From Paenarthrobacter sp. CM16 (GTDB lineage: Bacteria; Actinomycetota; Actinomycetes; Actinomycetales; Micrococcaceae): a stretch of 34,948 nucleotides of DNA. Positions 31,384 through 34,948 of the stretch are shown here, piece after piece. The stretch is from the NCBI RefSeq assembly GCF_013179505.1, contig NZ_JABMCX010000007.1:1-34948 (forward strand), in the 5' to 3' direction. The notes beneath the pieces are model-generated. The model worked only from the letters and a program-made list of their open reading frames with translations. It did not search any database and was not told the DNA's origin. A program made the position numbers and the translations under genes. The first letter of the stretch is position 1, and each line of letters starts with the position of its first letter.

Positions 31384-31421
31384 GGACCTGCCCAGCCTGG
31401 ACCTGCCCAGCCTGGACCTGC
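31384..31421. repeat. 15-bp tandem repeat after the M23 peptidase gene
   Basis: The unit GGACCTGCCCAGCCT occurs twice perfectly (31384-31398, 31399-31413) and then half again, with a degenerate copy (11 of 15 matches) just before at 31369-31383. It lies in the 69-bp gap between two converging genes and is not translated in a supported frame. Confidence 0.8.
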
Positions 31422-31437
31422 AGTGTTCGCTAGCCCT

Positions 31438-32628
31438 TTAGACGATGGCCGACACACCCGTAATCGCCCGACCTGTGACCAGGGTGTTGATTTCGTGCGT
31501 GCCTTCGTAGGAATAGATGGCCTCGGCATCTGAGAAGATCTTGGCCATACCGTAGTCCGTGACAATCCCATTGCCGCCAAGGATGCTGCGGCCCAGGGCA
31601 ACACTTTCGCGCATGCGGGCGGTCGTGAACGCCTTGGCCAGGGCCGACTGCTCGTCCTTGGCAACTCCGGCGTCTTCGAGCTGGGCCAGGCGAACCATCA
31701 TGCCCATTGAGGCAACGGTGTTTCCGAGAATCTGGACCAGTTGGTTTTGCACCAGCTGGAAGGCGGCCAGCGGGCGGCCGAATTGCTGACGTTCCACGGC
31801 GTAGCTGCGGGCGACGTCAAAAGCTGCCATCTGAAGTCCAACAGCCTGCCACGCGACGGCCAGGCGGGTGACCTTGAGGACCTTGTTCGTGTCACGGAAG
31901 CTGTTGCCGTTGGCCAGTTTGAAGAAGTCCGGAACCACCACATTGTCCAAGATGATGTCCGCGTTCTGCACCGTGCGCAGGGAGATCTTGTTCTCGATCT
32001 TGGTAGCAGAGAAGCCGGGCAAGGTGGTGTCCACCAGGAATGCCTTGACCTGGTTGTCGTCCACATCCTTGGCATAAATGACCACCCAGTCGGAGAAGGT
32101 AGCGTTGCCGATCCAGCGCTTGGCGCCGTTGAGGATCCAGTTACCGCCATCGCGCTTTGCCGTGGTGCGGGTGCCGCCGGCAACGTCGGAGCCACCCAGC
32201 GGCTCGGTCAGGCCGAAGGCGCCGATCTTCTTCAGCGAGTAGATGTCCGGGAGCCAGGCATCCTTCTGCTCCTGGGAAGCGAGGGCCTCGATGGAGCCAG
32301 TGAAGAGACCGTCGTGGACGCCCATGAAGGTGGCAATGGATGCGTCCGCGCGGGTCACCTCAGCATGGAGCATGCCGGCGAACAGATTGGAGTACCCCTG
32401 GCGGCGGACAGGACTGACGAGGTCCAGTTCACCCAGCTTGGGGATGAGGTCCATGGGAAACTCACCGCGGTTCCAGCAGTCCACAGCGATGGGCTTGACC
32501 TCACGGGCAAGAAACTCCCGGACCTCGGCCAGCCGGTCCTGCTCTTTTTCCGTCAGCATCTGCTCGAAGGCGTAGAAGTCGCCGTCGGCGTACGGAAGAT
32601 TGGCGGCGTCGAATGCAGCGTTGGACAT
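31438..32628 (-). CDS. Acyl-CoA dehydrogenase, glutaryl-CoA dehydrogenase-like
   Basis: A 396-residue FAD enzyme. FGLTEPLGGSDVAGGTRTTA is the FAD-binding beta-domain block, RTVQNADIILDNVVVPDFFK follows, and near the end YSYEGTHEINTLVTGRAITG carries the catalytic Glu in the form typical of glutaryl-CoA dehydrogenases. The expected reaction is glutaryl-CoA to crotonyl-CoA (lysine/tryptophan degradation), but related mycobacterial enzymes are less specific. I used the ATG at 32628 with GAAGGAG 5 nt upstream; a longer frame to 32730 would run through the operator. No co-transcribed gene is visible. Confidence 0.9.
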   Translation of the reverse strand: MSNAAFDAANLPYADGDFYAFEQMLTEKEQDRLAEVREFLAREVKPIAVDCWNRGEFPMDLIPKLGELDLVSPVRRQGYSNLFAGMLHAEVTRADASIATFMGVHDGLFTGSIEALASQEQKDAWLPDIYSLKKIGAFGLTEPLGGSDVAGGTRTTAKRDGGNWILNGAKRWIGNATFSDWVVIYAKDVDDNQVKAFLVDTTLPGFSATKIENKISLRTVQNADIILDNVVVPDFFKLANGNSFRDTNKVLKVTRLAVAWQAVGLQMAAFDVARSYAVERQQFGRPLAAFQLVQNQLVQILGNTVASMGMMVRLAQLEDAGVAKDEQSALAKAFTTARMRESVALGRSILGGNGIVTDYGMAKIFSDAEAIYSYEGTHEINTLVTGRAITGVSAIV

Positions 32629-32664
32629 TTTCGCTCCTTCACGGTGGTCACCTGCGACCAAGAC

Positions 32665-32686
32665 TAAGTTACTGATGAGTAACTTA
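32665..32686. promoter_or_regulatory. 22-bp palindromic operator of the GcdH-like gene
   Basis: TAAGTTACT-GATG-AGTAACTTA has perfect 9-bp arms and lies 37 bp upstream of the start codon. On the minus strand the arm provides TAAGTT, a TANNNT -10 with TTTGCG 17 bp upstream, so binding would block the promoter. Shape and position fit a TetR or GntR fatty-acid/acyl-CoA repressor that is not encoded nearby. Confidence 0.75.
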
Positions 32687-32706
32687 CCGCATATAAGGGG
32701 GAACGC

Positions 32707-32751
32707 AAAAGAGCCGCAGCCGGCAATCATTGATTGCCGGCTGCGGCTCTT
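32707..32751 (-). terminator. Intrinsic terminator after the tRNA gene
   Basis: A near-perfect 20-bp stem (32709-32728 with 32732-32751, AAGAGCCGCAGCCGGCAATC and its complement) has a 3-nt loop. Read on the minus strand it is followed by TTTT (32707-32710). It starts about 10 bp after the tRNA and isolates it from the GcdH-like promoter. Confidence 0.9.
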
Positions 32752-32761
32752 GCGTGAGATG

Positions 32762-32835
32762 TAGGGCTACTCGGACTTGAACCGAGGACCTTAGGATTAT
32801 GAGTCCCGCGCTCTAACCAGCTGAGCTATAGCCCC
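32762..32835 (-). tRNA. tRNA with CAU anticodon (tRNA-Met, or tRNA-Ile2 with lysidine)
   Basis: 74 nt on the minus strand: acceptor GGGGCTA, D-arm GCTCAGCTGGTTAGAGC, anticodon loop CTCATAA, T-arm with GGTTCAAGTCC, acceptor TAGCCCT and discriminator A. Anticodon CAU. The CCA end is not encoded (CAT follows). Three pairs are irregular: G1-U72, G28-U42 and a C27-A43 mismatch. Sequence alone does not let me separate elongator Met from TilS-modified Ile; elongator Met is my first choice. Confidence 0.85.
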
Positions 32836-32841
32836 GTGATA

Positions 32842-32876
32842 CCCGGTCCGGCCGCTGTGGAAACAGCAGAACCGGG
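32842..32876. other. Hairpin just upstream of the tRNA gene
   Basis: CCCGGT (32842-32847) pairs with ACCGGG across a loop holding a second stem, GCTGT-GGAA-ACAGC. It falls in the 85-bp gap between the tRNA and the glycosyltransferase gene, next to a separate terminator. Its role is unclear and it may belong to the tRNA promoter region or precursor. Confidence 0.35.
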
Positions 32877-32877
32877 C

Positions 32878-32918
32878 AAAGCACTCCAGCAATTCTAATA
32901 GCTGCCGGGGAGTGCTTT
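32878..32918 (-). terminator. Terminator of the glycosyltransferase gene
   Basis: AAAGCACTCC (32878-32887) pairs with GGAGTGCTTT (32909-32918), with three further inner pairs after a bulge. It begins 2 bp after the gene's stop. On the minus strand the stem ends in CTTT followed by G, so the U-run is short. Confidence 0.65.
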
Positions 32919-32920
32919 TG

Positions 32921-34117
32921 TCACACCACCTTGTCCTCGTAGGAGGCCCCGCGGTAGAGGTCCTCGAACGTCTGGAGGGTGCCGTTGATGCTGTGCGGCT
33001 CCACCATCTCCCGGCTCAGCTTGCCCATGGCTTCCAGCTCATGCTTGGGAAGTTCCAGCAGCTTGGTGATCTTGGCTGCCAGTTCATCACTGTTGTTCGG
33101 TGTGAAGAGGTAGCCGTTCTCCCCGTCGCGGACCAGGTGCGGCAGTGCCATGGCGTTGGCCAACAGCACGGGAGTGGAGGCAGACATGGCTTCCAGGGTC
33201 ACCAGGGACTGGAGCTCCGCGGTGCCGGGCATGCAGAAGATATCCGCCTTGATGTAGGCCTCGCGCAAATCGTCGTCGCTCGCCAGCCCGAGGAACCTCA
33301 CCCGGTCCCCCAGGCCCAGCTTCGCCACCTGCGCTTCAAGGGCAGGACGGACTTCGCCACCGCCCACAATTTCCAGGTGCACGTTCAATTCGCGTGGCGT
33401 CTTGGCCACGGCGTCAATGAGGACGTTGACGTGCTTTTCTTCCGCCAAACGTCCGGCAAAGAGCACCGTAGGGTTGGCGTGGGGCTCAATGGTCTCACCG
33501 GGCTGGAGCTCGTAGGCGGAGGAGTCAATGCCGTTGGAGAGCGGCAGGACCTTGCGCAGGAACGCATGCTGATGCATGGCTTTGGCAGCAAGTGGCGTGG
33601 GCGTGGTGACTACGTCCGCCTGGCCCATGACCTTGCCCATGTCCTTCCAGGAAATGCGGCCAACAATATCCTTGAACCATTGCGGGAACGGCAGGAACGG
33701 GTTCAGGTTTTCCGGCATGAAGTGGTTGGTAGCAACCACCCGGATGCCGCGCTTCACGGCCTCGTACAGGACGTGTTCGCCAATCATGTAGTGGCTCTGG
33801 ATGTGGACAACGTCCGGCTGGACTTTGTCGAACAGCAGGCTGATTTCCTTCTTGATTTCCCAAGGGAAGCAAATACGGAAGTACTCATGGGTAAAAACAC
33901 CGTGGGAACGCAGCCGGTGGACTGTGGCTTCGTCGCGGAACTCCGTGTAGCTCTTGCCCGTGTCCGGCCGGCAGGCCAACACATGGACGTTGTGCCCGCG
34001 TGCCGTCATCCCCTTGGCCAGGCGATAGCCGAACTGTGCGGCACCGTTGACATGCGGCGGATAGGTATCCGCGGCTATCAGAAGGGTAAGGGGCTTGGTG
34101 GTGTCGGGAATGGTCAC
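32921..34117 (-). CDS. GT4-family glycosyltransferase
   Basis: A 398-residue GT-B enzyme. The N-terminal half begins LLIAADTYPPHVNGAAQFGY, binds the acceptor and contains VHIQSHYMIG and ATNHFMPENLNPF. The C-terminal half holds the nucleotide-sugar site VLFAGRLAEEKHVNVLIDAV and the GT4 motif ELQSLVTLEAM (E-x7-E). The retaining enzyme probably adds a sugar from an NDP donor to a lipid or polysaccharide acceptor. The ATNHFMPEN stretch resembles glycosyl-diacylglycerol synthases, but that is only similarity by eye. The start is GTG with GGAG 8 nt upstream. No membrane helix is seen, so a peripheral location is likely. Confidence 0.9.
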   Translation of the reverse strand: MTIPDTTKPLTLLIAADTYPPHVNGAAQFGYRLAKGMTARGHNVHVLACRPDTGKSYTEFRDEATVHRLRSHGVFTHEYFRICFPWEIKKEISLLFDKVQPDVVHIQSHYMIGEHVLYEAVKRGIRVVATNHFMPENLNPFLPFPQWFKDIVGRISWKDMGKVMGQADVVTTPTPLAAKAMHQHAFLRKVLPLSNGIDSSAYELQPGETIEPHANPTVLFAGRLAEEKHVNVLIDAVAKTPRELNVHLEIVGGGEVRPALEAQVAKLGLGDRVRFLGLASDDDLREAYIKADIFCMPGTAELQSLVTLEAMSASTPVLLANAMALPHLVRDGENGYLFTPNNSDELAAKITKLLELPKHELEAMGKLSREMVEPHSINGTLQTFEDLYRGASYEDKVV

Positions 34118-34226
34118 GTGGAGAACTCCTGATGGTCACGGTGCGGACAGTACTGCTTGTGGCACTACTGCGGTGTCGCCGGGTTGCCGGTCCGCTTACA
34201 GCGGCGGCGCAAGGTAAAGCTCTGCC

Positions 34227-34948
34227 CTAGGCCTTCTTGCTGGAAGCCGCCTTCGCGTCCTTCTTGCGTTTGGTGACTTCCGGATGATGCCGGCTCAGGG
34301 CAATAACCCCCACGATAGCAAGCGTAGCGGCCACAGCCATGGCGATGGCCATGACGGCGTGGACATCGGGACGAAGCTCACCAAGGATCACAATGCCGAT
34401 GGCAATGCCCACCATGGGGTCAATAACGGTCAGTCCGGCGATGACCAGATCCGGTGGGCCACCTGAGTAGGCGCTCTGCACGAACCAGGAGCCCAGTCCC
34501 CCGGCAGCAACGATGGCGATGAGGGTGTACCACTGGACGTTGAGCAGGAACAGGCCGTTGGGATCGAGCAGGTGCTTGCCGATGATCCGGGTCAGTACGG
34601 CAACAAAACCGAACAGCACACCAGCCCCGAGGATGTAGACGAAAGCACTCATGCGGTGTTTGAACAGGACGGCCAGCGTTCCGAAGATCCCTACGGCCAA
34701 CGCCAGCAGCAGGACGATGGTCAACTCGTCCTCGGCGTTGACGTGGTGGTTCTCCTGGGTGACGAATACTGCCAGCAACACGAACAAGGCAGACCCCGTG
34801 ACGCAGGCGCTGATGGCCACCACGGTTGCACGGTTGATGCTCAGTCCCTGGTCCTTGGCATTGACCACCGTGGTGATCACCAAGGCAATGGCGCCGATGG
34901 GTTGCACCACCGTCAGCGGAGCAGAGACCAGGGCGATGGCATTCATCA
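34227..34948 (-). CDS. DMT-superfamily (EamA-like) transporter, 5' end outside the window
   Basis: At least 239 residues are visible; the frame stays open to the right edge, so the N-terminus is missing. About eight hydrophobic helices are present, starting NAIALVSAPLTVVQPIGAIA and including a duplicated helix pattern (AFVYILGAGVLFGFVAVLTR; GLTVIDPMVGIAIGIVILGE) usual for EamA proteins. The C-terminal tail is basic (KRKKDAKAASSKKA). Substrate unknown. It ends 109 bp before the glycosyltransferase and may be upstream in the same transcript. The ATG at 34946 is probably internal, since relatives have about 60-70 more N-terminal residues. Confidence 0.82.
   Translation of the reverse strand, partial: MNAIALVSAPLTVVQPIGAIALVITTVVNAKDQGLSINRATVVAISACVTGSALFVLLAVFVTQENHHVNAEDELTIVLLLALAVGIFGTLAVLFKHRMSAFVYILGAGVLFGFVAVLTRIIGKHLLDPNGLFLLNVQWYTLIAIVAAGGLGSWFVQSAYSGGPPDLVIAGLTVIDPMVGIAIGIVILGELRPDVHAVMAIAMAVAATLAIVGVIALSRHHPEVTKRKKDAKAASSKKA

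Noticed and set aside
32629-32730. Longer start for the GcdH-like enzyme
   Set aside because: The extension spans the palindrome and part of the tRNA terminator; GAAGGAG precedes the ATG at 32628.
32762-32835. tRNA gene as an integration site for a mobile element
   Set aside because: No integrase, no direct repeat of the tRNA 3' end, and neighbours on both sides look like ordinary chromosome.
1-34948. CRISPR, toxin-antitoxin, phage-defence or insertion-sequence content
   Set aside because: I looked for regular repeats, transposase motifs, and small paired genes; the only tandem repeat is the 15-bp one at 31384, and no transposase, Cas or nuclease-antitoxin pair is recognisable.

Overview
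This window is chromosomal DNA from a high-GC Gram-positive bacterium, most likely Arthrobacter, Paenarthrobacter or a close relative in the Micrococcaceae. The indications are strong GC bias, the rpsB-tsf-pyrH-frr-cdsA order, a complete BkdABC complex with an Lrp-type regulator, an actinobacterial DivIVA-like protein and DUF4383, TANNNT-type -10 elements, several apparently leaderless genes, and a tRNA without an encoded CCA. The genus call is inference from protein appearance. I see no insertion sequence, integrase, prophage, CRISPR array or rRNA.

Region 1 (1-7850) is a leucine/branched-chain acyl-CoA degradation operon on the minus strand. It reads biotin-dependent carboxyltransferase (methylcrotonyl type), biotin carboxylase/BCCP, acyl-CoA dehydrogenase, 3-oxoacid CoA-transferase A and B, a MaoC-type hydratase and the first codons of a CitE/HpcH-type lyase. 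Nearly every junction is a start/stop overlap. A divergent TetR gene shares its control region, which holds two copies of a 19-bp inverted-repeat operator 26 bp apart and a Crp/GlxR-like box.

Region 2 (7851-11453) is an accessory block: an SDR-alpha/beta-hydrolase fusion co-transcribed with a TetR regulator of the LmrA/QdoR type, then a second SDR-family protein on the plus strand. Region 3 (11454-15651) is bkdABC, the E1-alpha, E1-beta and E2 subunits of branched-chain 2-oxoacid dehydrogenase, diverging from an Lrp/AsnC regulator, with a perfect TGTGA-N6-TCACA box between them. bkd makes the branched acyl-CoAs that region 1 degrades.

Region 4 (15652-18830) holds three small membrane proteins of unknown function, one of them DUF4383, and a PHP phosphoesterase that looks like PolX without its polymerase core. 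Region 5 (18830-24800) is a monocarboxylate uptake module. A LytS/LytTR-type kinase-regulator pair sits between two Na+/solute symporters, each with its own small membrane partner.

Region 6 (24849-31368) is housekeeping: a DivIVA-domain protein, cdsA, frr, pyrH, tsf and rpsB, followed by a divergent M23 peptidase. Region 7 (31438-34948) has a glutaryl-CoA-dehydrogenase-like enzyme under a 22-bp palindrome, a CAU-anticodon tRNA with a strong terminator, a GT4 glycosyltransferase and a truncated DMT-family transporter.

I see no clearly new defence or mobile system. The most useful leads are regulatory: matched TetR operators, three Crp/GlxR-like boxes in the catabolic promoters, and four genes whose -10 element sits 6-8 nt before the start codon. 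The odd domain arrangements (SDR-hydrolase fusion, trimmed PolX, Cys-for-His M23) also merit a check.
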